Assembly: GCF_000831385.1 (NCBI RefSeq)
Contig: NZ_AP014548.1
Coordinates: 186,001 to 250,000, forward strand
DNA from: Nonlabens marinus S1-08
GTDB taxonomy: Bacteria; Bacteroidota; Bacteroidia; Flavobacteriales; Flavobacteriaceae
DNA: 64,000 nucleotides
Direction: 5' to 3'
Each line of letters opens with the position of its first letter. Position 1 is the stretch's first letter. The notes under the pieces were generated by a model. It had not been told where the DNA came from. It worked only from the letters and a program-made list of their open reading frames with translations, and ran no database searches. Below are positions 52,273-63,612 of the stretch, in pieces. The position numbers were made by a program, and so were the translations under genes.

Positions 52273-52275
52273 TGC

Positions 52276-52827
52276 TTAGTCCTTTTTAAAAGGTAAACCT
52301 AGTTCTGTAAGAAGAGATTTAGCCTCTTTGTCTGTTTGTGCACTGGTAACGAATGTGATATCCATTCCAGATATTTTATTCACCTTATCGATGTTGATCT
52401 CAGGGAATATGATTTGTTCCGTAATTCCAAGATTGTAGTTTCCACGCCCATCAAAACCAGTAGCCTTGATACCTTGAAAATCTCGTACCCTAGGAAGAGC
52501 AACAGTGATCAAACGATCCAAGAATTCGTACATTCTTTCACCTCTAAGCGTAACCTTCACACCGATAGGCATTCCTTTACGTAGTTTGAAAGATGCAACA
52601 TCTTTCTTAGATAAGGTCGCTACTGCCTTTTGACCAGTAATAGCTGTCAACTCATCCATTGCATAATCGATAAGCTTCTTATCTGCAACTGCAGCACCTA
52701 CACCTCTACTCAAAACAATTTTTTCAAGTTTAGGTATTTCCATTACGTTACCGTAACCGAACTCTTCTTTCAAAGAGACTGTGATGCGCTCTTTATATTC
52801 TTCCTTAAGTCTTGGAATGTATGACAT
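52276..52827 (-). CDS. rplE: Ribosomal protein uL5
   Basis: 183 residues; [58 protein letters not shown] and [17 protein letters not shown]. Forms the 5S rRNA particle with L18. Three bases separate it from rpsN. Confidence 0.97.
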   Translation of the reverse strand: MSYIPRLKEEYKERITVSLKEEFGYGNVMEIPKLEKIVLSRGVGAAVADKKLIDYAMDELTAITGQKAVATLSKKDVASFKLRKGMPIGVKVTLRGERMYEFLDRLITVALPRVRDFQGIKATGFDGRGNYNLGITEQIIFPEINIDKVNKISGMDITFVTSAQTDKEAKSLLTELGLPFKKD

Positions 52828-52829
52828 GA

Positions 52830-53141
52830 CTAAATTTCTTCTTTAGTTGATTTGGCAATACGTACTTTTTTACCATTATCTAGCTTGTAACCTACTTTAG
52901 TAATATTACCATTAGCATCGATAAGAGATAAATTAGATATCTGCAAAGCCGCTTCTTTTTCCTTAATTCCACCTTGGGGGTTTGTTGCACTTGGTTTCTC
53001 ATGTTTAGAGACCATGTTAACACCTTCCACTATGGCTTTATTTTTATCAGTAAACACACGTGTCACTTTACCTTCAGCACCTTTGTGCTCACCAGCAATA
53101 ACTCTCACGTTGTCTCCTGTCTTTATTTTTAATTTTCCCAT
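52830..53141 (-). CDS. rplX: Ribosomal protein uL24
   Basis: 103 residues; [21 protein letters not shown] is the KOW motif, and [19 protein letters not shown] follows. Early assembly protein near the exit tunnel. Two bases from rplE. Confidence 0.97.
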   Translation of the reverse strand: MGKLKIKTGDNVRVIAGEHKGAEGKVTRVFTDKNKAIVEGVNMVSKHEKPSATNPQGGIKEKEAALQISNLSLIDANGNITKVGYKLDNGKKVRIAKSTKEEI

Positions 53142-53149
53142 GACTTGAA

Positions 53150-53518
53150 TTATAATACTTCTGGAGCTAGAGATACAATTTTCATGAATTGCTTATCACG
53201 AAGCTCTCTTGCTACTGGTCCAAAAACACGAGTACCGCGCATTTCAGAGTTTGGGTTTAACAATACGCAAGCGTTGTCATCAAAACGGATATAAGATCCA
53301 TCTGGACGTCTCACCTCTTTTTTCGTTCTTACAACTACGGCAGTTGAAACAGCCCCTTTTTTGATGTTACCGTTAGGTGTAGCTTCCTTTACAGAAACAA
53401 CAATCTTATCACCAACTGACGCGTAACGTCTTTTAGTACCTCCCAATACACGTATACAAAGAACTTCTTTGGCTCCAGTGTTGTCCGCAACTTTTAATCT
53501 TGATTCCTGCTGTAACAT
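53150..53518 (-). CDS. rplN: Ribosomal protein uL14
   Basis: 122 residues; [19 protein letters not shown] start, [40 protein letters not shown] end. Binds at the subunit interface. Its ATG overlaps the last base of rpsQ. Confidence 0.97.
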   Translation of the reverse strand: MLQQESRLKVADNTGAKEVLCIRVLGGTKRRYASVGDKIVVSVKEATPNGNIKKGAVSTAVVVRTKKEVRRPDGSYIRFDDNACVLLNPNSEMRGTRVFGPVARELRDKQFMKIVSLAPEVL

Positions 53519-53775
53519 TATTTAGCTCTTTCTAAAATTTCAACCAATCTCCATGTCTTGGTTTTGCTCAAAGGACGTGTTTCCATTATTCTAACGGTAT
53601 CTCCCTCGTTGCAATCATTCTTTTCATCGTGAGCGACATATTTTTTGGTATTCAATACGAACTTACCATACATCGGGTGCTTTTGTCTCTTGACTTCAGC
53701 AACGACAATACTTTTGTCCATTTTGTTGCTACGAACCACACCGATACGCTCTTTTCTTAAGTTTCTTTCTTCCAT
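53518..53775 (-). CDS. rpsQ: Ribosomal protein uS17
   Basis: 85 residues; [39 protein letters not shown] and [20 protein letters not shown]-fold 16S binder. Normal place between rpmC and rplN. Confidence 0.97.
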   Translation of the reverse strand: MEERNLRKERIGVVRSNKMDKSIVVAEVKRQKHPMYGKFVLNTKKYVAHDEKNDCNEGDTVRIMETRPLSKTKTWRLVEILERAK

Positions 53776-53786
53776 TACAATTCGTA

Positions 53787-53969
53787 TTATGAATTATTAA
53801 TCGCTGTCTTTAACCTAGCAATAGTTTTTCTAAGCTTAGTGATTTCTGATGGATTTTCCAGTGGAGAAACTACGTGCGCTCTTTTCAAATCAGCATAAGA
53901 CTTTTGGGACTCTGCTAATTTATCTTTCAATTCTTCCTGAGAATATCCTTTTACTTCTGATTGTTTCAT
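53787..53969 (-). CDS. rpmC: Ribosomal protein uL29
   Basis: 60 residues; [19 protein letters not shown] and [11 protein letters not shown], a two-helix protein at the exit tunnel, where trigger factor and SRP dock. Normal place after rplP. Confidence 0.95.
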   Translation of the reverse strand: MKQSEVKGYSQEELKDKLAESQKSYADLKRAHVVSPLENPSEITKLRKTIARLKTAINNS

Positions 53970-53978
53970 GGTCTTGAT

Positions 53979-54398
53979 CTATTCTTGATAATCACGTGCT
54001 ACAATAAACTTAGTCTTCACTGGTAGCTTTTGAGCTGCCAAGCGTAACGCTTCTTGAGCAGTAGCCAATGGAACTCCAGATACCTCAAATAAAATTCTTC
54101 CTGGCTTAACAACAGCTGCCCAATACTCAACAGCTCCTTTACCTTTACCCATACGAACCTCAAGAGGCTTCTTAGTAATAGGCTTATCCGGAAATATTTT
54201 AATCCAAAGAGAACCTTCTCTCTTCATATAACGTGTTGCTGCAATACGAGCGGCTTCAATCTGTCTTGAATTTATAAACTCAGAATCCAATGATTTGATA
54301 CCAAAAGTACCATACGCTAGCTGATTACCACGTCCAGAATCGCCTTTCATGCGGCCCTTCTGTTGCTTTCTAAATTTTGTCTTTCTAGGTTGTAACAT
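53979..54398 (-). CDS. rplP: Ribosomal protein uL16
   Basis: 139 residues; [19 protein letters not shown] start, [37 protein letters not shown]. Organises the A-site tRNA region. Eleven bases after rpsC. Confidence 0.97.
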   Translation of the reverse strand: MLQPRKTKFRKQQKGRMKGDSGRGNQLAYGTFGIKSLDSEFINSRQIEAARIAATRYMKREGSLWIKIFPDKPITKKPLEVRMGKGKGAVEYWAAVVKPGRILFEVSGVPLATAQEALRLAAQKLPVKTKFIVARDYQE

Positions 54399-54409
54399 TT
54401 CTAGCTATA

Positions 54410-55126
54410 TTATTTTCTGCGACGACGAGAGTTTCCTCTGTCACCACCACTTGGTTTACCTTGTTTTTTTGATAGACCAGCAAGTGGGGAAAGCTCACGC
54501 TTACCATATACTTCACCTTTCATGATCCATACTTTCACACCGATTCTACCGTAAGTAGTATGCGATTCAACTAGTGCATAATCAATGTCTGCTCTAAAAG
54601 TAGACAATGGAATTCTACCGTCTTTATAAGATTCAGAACGAGCCATTTCAGCGCCATTCAATCTACCAGAAATTTGAACTTTAATACCCTCTGCATTCAT
54701 TCTCATTGCAGCAGCGATAGCCATTTTAATGGCACGACGGTAAGAAATACGATTCTCGATTTGGCGAGCTATACTAGCACCTACTAAATGAGCATCTAAT
54801 TCTGGTCGCTTGATCTCGTGGATATTGATTTGAACATCTTTACCAGAAATCTTTTTAAGCTCTTCCTTTAAACGGTCAACTTCTTGACCACCTTTACCGA
54901 TAATGATACCAGGTCTAGCAGTAGTGATGGTAATAGTAACCAATTTGAGCGTACGCTCAATAATGATTCTAGAAACACTAGCTTTAGCAAGACGCGCATG
55001 GATATACTTCCTTAACTTATCGTCTTCGGCTAGTTTATCTCCATAGTCATTTCCACCGTACCAGTTAGATTCCCATCCGCGGATGATACCTAATCTATTT
55101 CCTATTGGATTTGTTTTCTGTCCCAT
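54410..55126 (-). CDS. rpsC: Ribosomal protein uS3
   Basis: 238 residues from [20 protein letters not shown], the universal start; an upstream in-frame ATG (55156) inside rplV would add ten residues and is rejected. KH domain with [20 protein letters not shown], and [19 protein letters not shown]. The basic tail ([16 protein letters not shown]) is lineage-specific. Helps mRNA entry and helicase activity of the ribosome. Confidence 0.96.
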   Translation of the reverse strand: MGQKTNPIGNRLGIIRGWESNWYGGNDYGDKLAEDDKLRKYIHARLAKASVSRIIIERTLKLVTITITTARPGIIIGKGGQEVDRLKEELKKISGKDVQINIHEIKRPELDAHLVGASIARQIENRISYRRAIKMAIAAAMRMNAEGIKVQISGRLNGAEMARSESYKDGRIPLSTFRADIDYALVESHTTYGRIGVKVWIMKGEVYGKRELSPLAGLSKKQGKPSGGDRGNSRRRRK

Positions 55127-55130
55127 ATTA

Positions 55131-55538
55131 CTAGTTCTTCTCGGTATTGGATTCACCCAATACTAGAGTGACATGGTTTGATCTTTTTCTAATTCTGTGA
55201 GCTCTACCTTGTGGTGCAGGTCTCAATCTCTTCAACATAGTACCACCATCCACACGGATCTCTTTGATAAATAATCCAGCGTCAGCAACATCACCTTCTT
55301 CATTCTTAGCTTGCCAGTTAGCCACCGCAGATAAAACAAGTTTATCTAATCTACCCGCTGCTTCCTTAGAAGAAAACTTAAGGATATTTAAAGCATCCTC
55401 AACTTTCTTACCTCTAATGATATCAGCAACAAGACGCATCTTACGTGGCGAAGTTGGACAATTGTTCAACTTGGCGAAAGCTATGCTCTTCTTCTCTTCT
55501 TTCAACCTTTCGGCTGTCTGTCTTTTACGAACTCCCAT
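55131..55538 (-). CDS. rplV: Ribosomal protein uL22
   Basis: 135 residues; [20 protein letters not shown], then [16 protein letters not shown] segment, and [20 protein letters not shown], the loop that lines the exit tunnel (macrolide region). It begins seven bases after rpsS. Confidence 0.97.
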   Translation of the reverse strand: MGVRKRQTAERLKEEKKSIAFAKLNNCPTSPRKMRLVADIIRGKKVEDALNILKFSSKEAAGRLDKLVLSAVANWQAKNEEGDVADAGLFIKEIRVDGGTMLKRLRPAPQGRAHRIRKRSNHVTLVLGESNTEKN

Positions 55539-55544
55539 TGCCTA

Positions 55545-55823
55545 TTATTTTTTTCCTTTATTCTTTGCAGCTGCGTGACCACGGTACGATCTTGTAGGAG
55601 AGAACTCCCCAAGCTTATGCCCTACCATGTTCTCAGTAACATATACAGGAACGAACTGACGCCCGTTGTGTACTGCTATCGTCTGACCTACAAAATCAGG
55701 AGTTATCATTGATGCACGAGACCATGTTTTGATAACGGTCTTTTTTCCGGACTCAACATTTTGAGCCACCTTAGATTCCAACTTATGGAATACATAAGGT
55801 CCTTTTTTTAATGAACGAGCCAT
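55545..55823 (-). CDS. rpsS: Ribosomal protein uS19
   Basis: 92 residues; [19 protein letters not shown], then [20 protein letters not shown] and [19 protein letters not shown]. Head protein that contacts S13. Three bases after rplB. Confidence 0.97.
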   Translation of the reverse strand: MARSLKKGPYVFHKLESKVAQNVESGKKTVIKTWSRASMITPDFVGQTIAVHNGRQFVPVYVTENMVGHKLGEFSPTRSYRGHAAAKNKGKK

Positions 55824-55826
55824 AAT

Positions 55827-56651
55827 TTATTTCTTTCTACGTTCTAAAATATATTGAGTACTTGCTTTGTTCAAGTCACGGGTACGATAACCTTTAGCAG
55901 GTATACCATTACGTGATCTTGGATGACCTCCTGAAGCACGGCCTTCACCACCACCCATTGGGTGATCCACAGGGTTCATCGCAACTGGTCTAGTTCTTGG
56001 ACGTCTACCCAACCATCTACTTCTACCAGCTTTACCACCTACAACTAGTTGATGATCACTGTTAGATATAGCACCGATAGTTGCCATACATTCTTGTAAT
56101 ATCACACGGATTTCACCAGAAGGCATTTTCAAAGTAGCATACTTACCATCTCTTGCCATCAATTGTGCAAAAGAGCCAGCACTACGAGCAATAACAGCTC
56201 CTTGTCCAGGACGTAACTCTACACAACTAACAATAGAACCTAGAGGTATGTTTGCTAATTTCATTGCATTACCAACTTCAGGAGCCACAGAGTCACCAGA
56301 CACAATGTTCTGACCTACTTGTAATCCGTTTTGAGCGATCACATAAGACTTCTCACCATCCTGGTAGTTTACCAAAGCGATAAAAGCAGTCCTATTAGGA
56401 TCATACTCAATAGTTGCCACTGTAGCAGGAATACCAAAGCGGTTTCTTTTGAAATCGATAATACGGTAGCGACGCTTGTGTCCACCACCCTTGTAACGCA
56501 TAGTCATACGACCTTTTGCATTACGACCACCTGAGCGTTTGTTCGGAGCGAGCAAGCTCTTCTCCGGCTTATCAGTCGTGATGGCATCAAAGCCATTCAC
56601 AACTCTAAATCGCTGCCCTGGGGTTACAGGTTTTAATTTTCTTACTGACAT
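55827..56651 (-). CDS. rplB: Ribosomal protein uL2
   Basis: 274 residues; [40 protein letters not shown], and [19 protein letters not shown] with the conserved His near the peptidyl transferase centre. Largest protein of the S10 cluster. Confidence 0.98.
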   Translation of the reverse strand: MSVRKLKPVTPGQRFRVVNGFDAITTDKPEKSLLAPNKRSGGRNAKGRMTMRYKGGGHKRRYRIIDFKRNRFGIPATVATIEYDPNRTAFIALVNYQDGEKSYVIAQNGLQVGQNIVSGDSVAPEVGNAMKLANIPLGSIVSCVELRPGQGAVIARSAGSFAQLMARDGKYATLKMPSGEIRVILQECMATIGAISNSDHQLVVGGKAGRSRWLGRRPRTRPVAMNPVDHPMGGGEGRASGGHPRSRNGIPAKGYRTRDLNKASTQYILERRKK

Positions 56652-56665
56652 TACAGTACTTTTAT

Positions 56666-56956
56666 TTATAGATTACTATAAAGATCGATGGTATCACCAT
56701 CCTTAAGTTGTACGAAGGCTTTTTTAATAGCGCTTGTTTTACCAACTTGGATCCCTGTTTTAGTATGTTTAGTTTTGCGACCTATTCTAGTGTTCATTGT
56801 TCTTACTTTAAGAACAGTAACACCGTAAGTAGCTTCCACTTCTTTTTTTATTTGAACCTTGTTAGCCTTAGGAGACACCTCAAAACCGTATCGATTCAAT
56901 AGCTCACTATCGCTAGTTGCTTTTTCAGTTATTATGGGTTTTATTAAAATGCTCAT
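56666..56956 (-). CDS. rplW: Ribosomal protein uL23
   Basis: 96 residues; [40 protein letters not shown] and [19 protein letters not shown]. Docking site for trigger factor and SRP at the exit. Confidence 0.97.
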   Translation of the reverse strand: MSILIKPIITEKATSDSELLNRYGFEVSPKANKVQIKKEVEATYGVTVLKVRTMNTRIGRKTKHTKTGIQVGKTSAIKKAFVQLKDGDTIDLYSNL

Positions 56957-56959
56957 GGC

Positions 56960-57589
56960 TTATTTACTTAGATTTTGCTCAATTCCTTCTAGCGAACCTT
57001 CAAAAACAACAACGTTATTAGCGTTGATAATCTTGTAAGTGCTTAATTCAGAGTAAGTTATAACTTCAGTACCCTTCAAATTTCGCGAAGACAAATATAC
57101 ATTATTATTTGATCCGCCCAACACAAAGAGAGATTTTTTATTATCAAGTCCTAATGCATTTAAAACGTCGATGAAATCTTTCGTTTTAGGAGCATCAAAA
57201 TTGAAGTCTTCAATCACGTGAAGTGTACCTTCAGCCGCCTTCTGACTCAATGCACTTTTACGTGCTAATCTCTTTTGTCCTTTATTCAATTTGAATGAAT
57301 AGTCTCTAGGAGTAGGACCAAAAATACGACCACCACCTCTAAATACTCCAGACTTGATAGAACCAGCACGTGCTGTACCTGTTCCCTTTTGTTTCTTAAT
57401 CTTACGAGTACTTCCTACGATCTCCGCGCGTTGCTTGGATTTGTGAGTACCCTGACGCTGGTTAGCGTGGTACTGCTTTACATCCAGATAAATAGCGTGA
57501 TCATTAGGCTCGATACCGAACACATCATCAGACAATTCTACCTGACGACCTAATTCTTTTCCTTTAAAATCTATTACAGCTACTTTCAT
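56960..57589 (-). CDS. rplD: Ribosomal protein uL4
   Basis: 209 residues; QYHANQRQGTHKSKQRAEIV, KQKGTGTARAGSIKSGVFRG, GRIFGPTPRDYSFKLNKGQK (tunnel loop). In E. coli L4 represses the S10 operon; no clear L4 site was identified here. Its ATG overlaps the last base of rplC. Confidence 0.97.
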   Translation of the reverse strand: MKVAVIDFKGKELGRQVELSDDVFGIEPNDHAIYLDVKQYHANQRQGTHKSKQRAEIVGSTRKIKKQKGTGTARAGSIKSGVFRGGGRIFGPTPRDYSFKLNKGQKRLARKSALSQKAAEGTLHVIEDFNFDAPKTKDFIDVLNALGLDNKKSLFVLGGSNNNVYLSSRNLKGTEVITYSELSTYKIINANNVVVFEGSLEGIEQNLSK

Positions 57590-58206
57590 TATTTCTGAAC
57601 GATTACGTAAGAATTCTTATGACCCGGAATGGCACCTTTAACTACAAGGATGTTTTTCTCAGGTACTACTTTAAGTACTCTTAAATTTTCAACTTTTACC
57701 TTTTCATTTCCCATCTGTCCTGCCATGCGCATTCCCTTGAATACACGTGCTGGATATGACGCAGCTCCAATGGAACCAGGCGCTCTCAAACGGTTATGTT
57801 GACCGTGGGTCGCTTGACCTACACCAGCAAATCCGTGACGTTTTACGACACCTTGGAAACCTTTACCTTTTGAAGTACCAGACACATCAACAAATTCACC
57901 TTCAATGAACATATCAACCGTTACGGTATCTCCTAATTTGTACTCCTTATCAAAACTCTTAAATTCAGCAACTTTTCTCTTGACAGCAGTACCAGCTTTC
58001 TTGAAGTGCCCTTGAGCAGCTTTAGAAGCATTCTTGTCTGATTTGTCATCGAAACCTAGTTGCAGGGCGGCATAACCGTCTGTATCTTCAGTTCTGACTT
58101 GGGTAACTACACAGGGACCTGCTTGAATGATGGTACATGGCATGTTCTTACCATTCTCATCATAGATGCTGGTCATCCCGATCTTTTTTCCTATTAACCC
58201 AGACAT
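57589..58206 (-). CDS. rplC: Ribosomal protein uL3
   Basis: 205 residues; [20 protein letters not shown] start, [19 protein letters not shown] and [20 protein letters not shown]. Reaches the peptidyl transferase centre. The 80 bases before it hold a palindrome copy. Confidence 0.97.
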   Translation of the reverse strand: MSGLIGKKIGMTSIYDENGKNMPCTIIQAGPCVVTQVRTEDTDGYAALQLGFDDKSDKNASKAAQGHFKKAGTAVKRKVAEFKSFDKEYKLGDTVTVDMFIEGEFVDVSGTSKGKGFQGVVKRHGFAGVGQATHGQHNRLRAPGSIGAASYPARVFKGMRMAGQMGNEKVKVENLRVLKVVPEKNILVVKGAIPGHKNSYVIVQK

Positions 58207-58244
58207 AATATTTAATTAATTGTTATTATTTTTTGTTGTTGTTC

Positions 58245-58260
58245 CGCTTTCGCGAAAGCG
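58245..58260. repeat. Palindrome CGCTTTCGCGAAAGCG, copy 13 (inside the S10 cluster)
   Basis: Exact copy in the rpsJ-rplC gap, 26 bases after the rpsJ stop and 38 before the rplC ATG. It is the only exact copy within the 17-kb ribosomal cluster and must be in the mRNA. Confidence 0.92.
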
Positions 58261-58286
58261 AACTTGTTTTTAATCTACTGCTACTA

Positions 58287-58592
58287 TCACACTTTAATTT
58301 CCACTTCAACTCCACTAGGAAGTTCAAGCTTCATAAGAGCATCGATCGTTTTAGAAGAAGAACTGTAGATATCCAACAATCTCTTGTAAGAACTCAATTC
58401 AAACTGCTCACGGGACTTTTTGTTAACGTGAGGAGATCTCAAAACGGTGAAGATCTTTTTATGTGTAGGCAATGGTATAGGTCCAGTAACTACGGCACCT
58501 GTACTTTTTACGGTCTTTACAATTTTCTCAGCAGATTTATCTACCAGCATGTAATCGTAAGACTTTAACTTGATTCTGATTTTTTGACTCAT
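58287..58592 (-). CDS. rpsJ: Ribosomal protein uS10
   Basis: 101 residues; [40 protein letters not shown] and [16 protein letters not shown]. Also NusE in antitermination. Ten bases after fusA; tuf, which lies between fusA and rpsJ in proteobacteria, is absent. Confidence 0.97.
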   Translation of the reverse strand: MSQKIRIKLKSYDYMLVDKSAEKIVKTVKSTGAVVTGPIPLPTHKKIFTVLRSPHVNKKSREQFELSSYKRLLDIYSSSSKTIDALMKLELPSGVEVEIKV

Positions 58593-58602
58593 CTCTTGAA
58601 AA

Positions 58603-60744
58603 TTAGTTGTTACCCTTAGTTGCAGCGATTACTTCTTCGCTTATGTTTTTAGGAGTCTCTGCATAATGAGAGAATTCCATTGTAGAAGTAGCTCGACCTG
58701 AGGAAAGGGTTCTTAGTGTTGTAACATATCCGAACATTTCAGAAAGTGGCACTTCCGCCTTAACGACTTTAGCTCCTGCTCTATCACCCATGTCATTCAA
58801 TTGACCACGGCGACGGTTCAAGTCACCAACGATATCACCCATGTTTTCTTCTGGAGTAATAACTTCAACTTTCATGATAGGCTCAAGTATTACAGCACCT
58901 GCTGCTTTAGAAGCCGCTCTGTAACCCATTCTTGCAGCAAGTTCAAAGGATAGTGCATCAGAATCCACAGGGTGGAAAGATCCATCCTTAAGTGTAACTC
59001 TCATACTATCCATCTCAAATCCAGCCAATGGACCATTAGTCATTGCTTCTCTAAATCCTTTTTCAATCGCCGGGATAAATTCTTTAGGAACGTTACCACC
59101 CTTGATCTCATTGATGAACTGAAGTCCTTCTGCAATCTTACCTTCCTCATCTTCATGAGCTGGCTCCATTGTAAAGACAATATCTCCAAATTTACCACGT
59201 CCACCAGATTGCTTCTTATAAGTCTCACGGTGATTTGCTGATCTTGTAATCGCCTCTTTGTATTCTACTTGAGGTGCTCCTTGATTCAACTCTACCTTAA
59301 ACTCGCGACGCATACGATCGACGATGATATCTAGGTGAAGCTCACCCATTCCAGAGATAATAGTCTGACCTGAAGCTTCATCTGTTCTAACTTGGAATGT
59401 AGGATCTTCTTCTGCAAGTTTAGCAAGTGCCATACCCATCTTATCCACATCTGCCTTAGTCTTAGGCTCTACCGCGATACCAATTACTGGATCAGGGAAG
59501 TCCATAGATTCAAGAACGATAGGATGATCCATGTCTGTCATGGTATCACCAGTCTTAATATCTTTAAATCCTACTGCCGCTCCAATATCTCCTGCCTCGA
59601 TAAAATCGATAGCATTTTGCTTATTAGAGTGCATCTGATAAATACGAGAGATACGCTCTTTCTTACCAGAACGATTGTTCAAGATGTAAGAACCTGCATC
59701 TAGGTGACCAGAATAAGCACGGAAGAATGCTAGACGACCTACGAAAGGATCTGTTGCTATCTTAAATGCTAATGCTGCAAAAGGAGCAGTAACATCTGGC
59801 TTACGCAATTCTTTTTCTCCAGTATCAGGATTCGTTCCTATGATACCTTCTTTATCTGTAGGAGCTGGCAAGTAACGACAAACAGCATCCAATAAAAATT
59901 GAACTCCTTTGTTTTTAAATGCTGATCCACAGATCATAGGAATGATAGACATATCCATTACCGCAGCACGAAGCGCAGCATGCACTTCATCTTCAGTAAT
60001 AGAGTCTTCATCTTCCATGTATTTCTCTAGCAAGTTCTCATCATATGCAGCTACCTCTTCGATAAGCATTCCACGATATTTTCTTGCCTCTTCTTTCATG
60101 TCTTCTGGGATATCGATCACATCAAAAGTTGCCCCTTGAGTTTCATCATGCCATACAATAGCACGATTCTTTACTAGATCGACGATACCTCTAAAGTCTT
60201 CCTCATCACCAATGTTCAATACAATTGGCACAGCGTTAGACTTCAACATATCTTTCACTTGCTGACATACAGCAAGGAAATTAGAACCCTGACGGTCCAT
60301 TTTATTTACAAAACCTATACGTGGCACTTTGTAATTATCAGCTAGTCTCCAGTTCGTCTCAGATTGTGGCTCAACACCATCCACTGCACTAAACAAGAAT
60401 ACTAATCCATCAAGTACACGTAAGGATCTGTTTACCTCTACGGTAAAATCAACGTGACCAGGAGTATCGATAATATTAAAGTGATACGACTTAGTCTCAG
60501 GTAGTTCCTGAGCATTTTCCATTGGAAATTTCCATGAACATGTAGTCGCTGCAGATGTAATGGTAATACCACGCTCTTGCTCTTGCTCCATCCAGTCCAT
60601 AGTAGCTGCACCATCATGCACCTCACCTATCTTATGGCTTACTCCAGTATAAAATAGAATACGCTCTGTAGTAGTGGTCTTACCAGCATCAATGTGCGCA
60701 GCAATTCCAATATTTCTTGTGTATTTTAAATCTCTTTGTGCCAT
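58603..60744 (-). CDS. fusA: Elongation factor G
   Basis: 713 residues. G1 [20 protein letters not shown], switch I with ERGITI, G3 [15 protein letters not shown]4 [13 protein letters not shown]5 [10 protein letters not shown]; later domains with GMGELHLDI and [23 protein letters not shown]-driven translocase. Three bases after rpsG. A second EF-G cannot be excluded elsewhere. Confidence 0.97.
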   Translation of the reverse strand: MAQRDLKYTRNIGIAAHIDAGKTTTTERILFYTGVSHKIGEVHDGAATMDWMEQEQERGITITSAATTCSWKFPMENAQELPETKSYHFNIIDTPGHVDFTVEVNRSLRVLDGLVFLFSAVDGVEPQSETNWRLADNYKVPRIGFVNKMDRQGSNFLAVCQQVKDMLKSNAVPIVLNIGDEEDFRGIVDLVKNRAIVWHDETQGATFDVIDIPEDMKEEARKYRGMLIEEVAAYDENLLEKYMEDEDSITEDEVHAALRAAVMDMSIIPMICGSAFKNKGVQFLLDAVCRYLPAPTDKEGIIGTNPDTGEKELRKPDVTAPFAALAFKIATDPFVGRLAFFRAYSGHLDAGSYILNNRSGKKERISRIYQMHSNKQNAIDFIEAGDIGAAVGFKDIKTGDTMTDMDHPIVLESMDFPDPVIGIAVEPKTKADVDKMGMALAKLAEEDPTFQVRTDEASGQTIISGMGELHLDIIVDRMRREFKVELNQGAPQVEYKEAITRSANHRETYKKQSGGRGKFGDIVFTMEPAHEDEEGKIAEGLQFINEIKGGNVPKEFIPAIEKGFREAMTNGPLAGFEMDSMRVTLKDGSFHPVDSDALSFELAARMGYRAASKAAGAVILEPIMKVEVITPEENMGDIVGDLNRRRGQLNDMGDRAGAKVVKAEVPLSEMFGYVTTLRTLSSGRATSTMEFSHYAETPKNISEEVIAATKGNN

Positions 60745-60746
60745 TT

Positions 60747-61223
60747 TTAGAATCTAAAGTGTGAGAATGCCTTATTGGCTTCTGCCATTTTATGAGTATC
60801 CGTTTTCTTCTTAACAGCAGCACCTTCTTCCTTAGACGCGGCTAAGATTTCAGAGGCTAGTTTTTGAGAAAAGGACTTCTCATTACGCTTTCTAGAATAG
60901 CTGATCAACCACTTCATTGCAGTAGATATCTTTCTATCTGGACGTATTTGCATTGGAATCTGGAATGTTGCACCACCTACACGACGGCTGCGCACTTCAA
61001 CGTGAGGCATCACGTTAGAAAGAGCTTCTTTCCATATTTCCAAAGATGTTTTTTCTTCGTCTTGGTTCTTTTCTTCTACGATATCCATTGCATCGTAAAA
61101 GATTTTAAATGCTACTGACTTCTTCCCGTGTAACATCATCATGTTAACGAAACGCGTCACTAGCTGGTCGTTGAAACGTGGATCCGGAAGGATCGGGCGT
61201 TTTTTGGCCTGTCTTTTTCTCAT
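60747..61223 (-). CDS. rpsG: Ribosomal protein uS7
   Basis: 158 residues; [40 protein letters not shown] and [20 protein letters not shown]. Nucleates the 30S head; in E. coli it controls the str operon. Second gene of the cluster. Confidence 0.97.
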   Translation of the reverse strand: MRKRQAKKRPILPDPRFNDQLVTRFVNMMMLHGKKSVAFKIFYDAMDIVEEKNQDEEKTSLEIWKEALSNVMPHVEVRSRRVGGATFQIPMQIRPDRKISTAMKWLISYSRKRNEKSFSQKLASEILAASKEEGAAVKKKTDTHKMAEANKAFSHFRF

Positions 61224-61247
61224 TTCTTCTTGTTGAAATTGTTAATT

Positions 61248-61281
61248 AAAAAGTCCAGACACAGCTATGCCCGGCTCTTTT
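61248..61281 (-). other. Hairpin in the rpsL-rpsG gap
   Basis: On the minus strand CCGGGCA pairs (with two G-U pairs) with TGTCTGG over a six-base loop; an outer AAAAG/CTTTT arm joins beyond a 2x2 mismatch. It ends in a T-run before rpsG, so it could be an attenuator. Evidence is only the predicted fold. Confidence 0.3.
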
Positions 61282-61288
61282 AAAATTT

Positions 61289-61663
61289 TTAGTTCTTAGG
61301 GCGTTTAGCACCATACTTAGATCTACGTTGTGTACGACCTGCAACACCTGCTGTGTCCAGTGCACCGCGCACAATGTGGTATCTAACTCCTGGTAAATCT
61401 TTTACCCTTCCACCTCTAACCAATACTATCGAGTGTTCTTGTAGATTGTGTCCTTCTCCTGGAATGTATGCGTTTACTTCCTTACCATTGGTAAGTCTCA
61501 CACGCGCTACCTTTCTCATTGCTGAGTTAGGCTTCTTAGGCGTAGTGGTGTAAACACGAGTACAAACTCCACGACGTTGAGGACAAGAATCTAAAGCAGC
61601 CGATTTGCTCTTCTTGGTTATTTTGGATCTTCCTTTACGTACTAATTGTGAAATCGTTGGCAT
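61289..61663 (-). CDS. rpsL: Ribosomal protein uS12
   Basis: 124 residues; [20 protein letters not shown] and [19 protein letters not shown]. The two Lys residues that mutate in streptomycin resistance (in KKPNS and GRVKDLPG) are both wild type. First gene of the cluster, 43 bases after a strong promoter box. Confidence 0.97.
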   Translation of the reverse strand: MPTISQLVRKGRSKITKKSKSAALDSCPQRRGVCTRVYTTTPKKPNSAMRKVARVRLTNGKEVNAYIPGEGHNLQEHSIVLVRGGRVKDLPGVRYHIVRGALDTAGVAGRTQRRSKYGAKRPKN

Positions 61664-61705
61664 ATTGTTTTACGCTAATAAATTAATCCCCTATTTTAGG
61701 GTCGG

Positions 61706-61736
61706 CAAAGGTATGAATATTATTTACTTATTCAAA
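61706..61736 (-). promoter_or_regulatory. Main promoter of the ribosomal supercluster
   Basis: On the minus strand TTTG (61736-61733), 19 bases, TACCTTTG (61713-61706): a near-ideal match to the Bacteroidota TTG / TANNTTTG promoter. The rpsL ATG is 42 bases downstream, so the leader is about 38 bases. Confidence 0.82.
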
Positions 61737-61829
61737 TCTCATTTTCAAGTTTTTACAATATCTTTTACTCACAAATCAATAATGCACCCCTATTTGCGTT
61801 AGATCCTACAGCTTAATCTGTAACCTATT

Positions 61830-63494
61830 TTGAAGTCACGCATTGTCCTTATTATATATATAGCTTGCTTAACTACCATTACAGCACAACACTCCCGACT
61901 AGAAACCTTTGTATTTCAAGACCTTACCACCATCCCAATTGACACGATCGCTGTAAATCGCGGAATGATAAATAATGCAGCGTCTATCACGGACAGTATA
62001 CAGCAGCTATATTTAAAACAAGGATATTTGAACCTGCGGGCTAGCATCGATTCTACAAGTTCAAACGATTTGATTCGACACTCGCTATTTTTAGGCAATC
62101 GATTTTCCACCATTGCTGTTTCTACACAGATCATAGATTCCAGTGGAAATTTGATGGAAAGTTCGCTTTCGCGAAAGCGGAACACCTACACCTCCCCTGC
62201 GCGATTAGAAAAAGTAGTACTCCGCATCCAAAATAATTGGAACGATCAAGGTCAACCGTTTGCGAAAATAAGTACTAAAGAATGGGATTTTAAAAATAGG
62301 GATACAGCAAAACTTATCCTAAGCGTACAAAATTCTAACAGTCGAAAAATCGACAGAATTGTAGTAGAGGGCTACCCTAATTATCCAAGCAATCAGATTC
62401 AGAATGTACTGAACAAGAAAACGGTTTATAACTCTAGGAATCTTAAGCGAATTGAGAACCAATTATACAACTACCCGTATTTTGAAAAAATCAGGGAACC
62501 TCAAGCACTTTTTAAAAAAGACAGCACCTTATTATATGTATACCTTAAAAAGAAATCAGCAAATAGTGCAGATGGGCTTATAGGCTTCAACACTGATGAA
62601 GCAGGGAAACTAGAATTGAACGGTTTTCTGGAGGCCACCTTAATAAACAACTTCAATCTAGGAGAACGCCTGGATTTTGAATACCGTAATGACAATGAAG
62701 ATCAAACTAGACTAAGTCTTGATGTGGACCTGCCATCAATTATAAAGAAAAGGATAGGTATAACTACCGGATTGGAACTATTGAGAAGAGACAGTTTATA
62801 CCAAAACACCACTTTGATTCTAGGTGCAAACTACATGTTACCTCAAAATGCCACTCTAAGGGTCACCTATCAAAGTAAAAACTCTACAGGAAGTCTGAAC
62901 ACAAATAACAACTTACCAGAAGCAACTAACTACGACTTGAACGGAATAACAACTAGCTACTCCATCTTGACCACAAATAGCAACCAGCTACAACCAGAAC
63001 TTTTCAAACTTCACTTAACCGCAGGATACCAGAATCGAACCTTGCAAGGAGCCCCAGATAATCAAATAGAGGTAAGTGCTGTGGCGAAAAAGCTTTGGAA
63101 ACTCCCTTACCGAATCTATTTATCGACCCAAATCAATTCGTACTTATTGAAAACGAATAATTTACAATTCAATGAACTGGTTCAAATAGGAGGAACAAAT
63201 ACGATTAGAGGCTTCAATCAAAATAGCATTGACACAGCAGCCTATAGTTTGCTACAAACAGACCTTAGATACGTCATAAACGAGCAGATTTACATTAATT
63301 TACTGGGGGATGGAGGTGTATTTGAAGAATATACATCCCGAAATCCGCAATATTTATACACATTTGGTGCTGGATTTGGAATTCTTACTAGGGCTGGAGT
63401 GCTGCGATTTGAAGTAGCAAATGGAAGATTCAATCGGTCTAAACAAGGCATTTCCAGTACAATAGCCCACCTAAATCTCAAGGTATTTTTCTAA
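61830..63494 (+). CDS. Omp85/BamA-like outer-membrane protein
   Basis: A 554-residue protein starting at TTG (61830) with a signal peptide (LKSRIVLIIYIACLTTITAQ). The N-terminal half has two POTRA-like units (about 90-170 and 175-240; e.g. RKIDRIVVEGYPNYPSNQI). The C-terminal half is a beta-barrel ending with the Omp85 signature IGGTNTIRGFNQNSI (near residue 455) and the terminal aromatic LNLKVFF. It could secrete or insert a partner protein in the outer membrane; the partner is not in view. It diverges from rpsL. A palindrome copy encodes S-S-L-S-R-K-R-N. Confidence 0.78.
   Translation: MKSRIVLIIYIACLTTITAQHSRLETFVFQDLTTIPIDTIAVNRGMINNAASITDSIQQLYLKQGYLNLRASIDSTSSNDLIRHSLFLGNRFSTIAVSTQIIDSSGNLMESSLSRKRNTYTSPARLEKVVLRIQNNWNDQGQPFAKISTKEWDFKNRDTAKLILSVQNSNSRKIDRIVVEGYPNYPSNQIQNVLNKKTVYNSRNLKRIENQLYNYPYFEKIREPQALFKKDSTLLYVYLKKKSANSADGLIGFNTDEAGKLELNGFLEATLINNFNLGERLDFEYRNDNEDQTRLSLDVDLPSIIKKRIGITTGLELLRRDSLYQNTTLILGANYMLPQNATLRVTYQSKNSTGSLNTNNNLPEATNYDLNGITTSYSILTTNSNQLQPELFKLHLTAGYQNRTLQGAPDNQIEVSAVAKKLWKLPYRIYLSTQINSYLLKTNNLQFNELVQIGGTNTIRGFNQNSIDTAAYSLLQTDLRYVINEQIYINLLGDGGVFEEYTSRNPQYLYTFGAGFGILTRAGVLRFEVANGRFNRSKQGISSTIAHLNLKVFF
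62164..62179. repeat. Palindrome CGCTTTCGCGAAAGCG, copy 14 (intragenic)
   Basis: Exact copy in the Omp85-like gene, in the LSRKR frame, in a loop before the first POTRA-like unit. Confidence 0.9.
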
Positions 63495-63503
63495 CTATGT
63501 TAG

Positions 63504-63517
63504 CTTAACGTTAAGCA
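63504..63517. repeat. Palindrome GCTTAACGTTAAGC upstream of the SusC-like gene
   Basis: Perfect 14-base palindrome ten bases after the Omp85-like gene and 95 bases before the receptor ATG. It differs from the dispersed palindrome and occurs only once here; an operator or a short terminator stem are both possible. Confidence 0.5.
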
Positions 63518-63612
63518 GGGCTTAAATAATTCTATAAATTAGCATTGCAAAAGTTGTTTTATTAACTCTTTTTTGGCACTTTTGGCACTGGCTAATTCAA
63601 ATAAATCTAAAC

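Noticed and set aside
54410..55156. Longer rpsC beginning at 55156
   Set aside because: The universal S3 start MGQKTNP lies at 55126; the extra residues would overlap rplV.
63570..63590. Sigma-54 promoter in TTGGCAC / TTTTGGCAC
   Set aside because: Spacing of GG and GC elements does not fit -24/-12.
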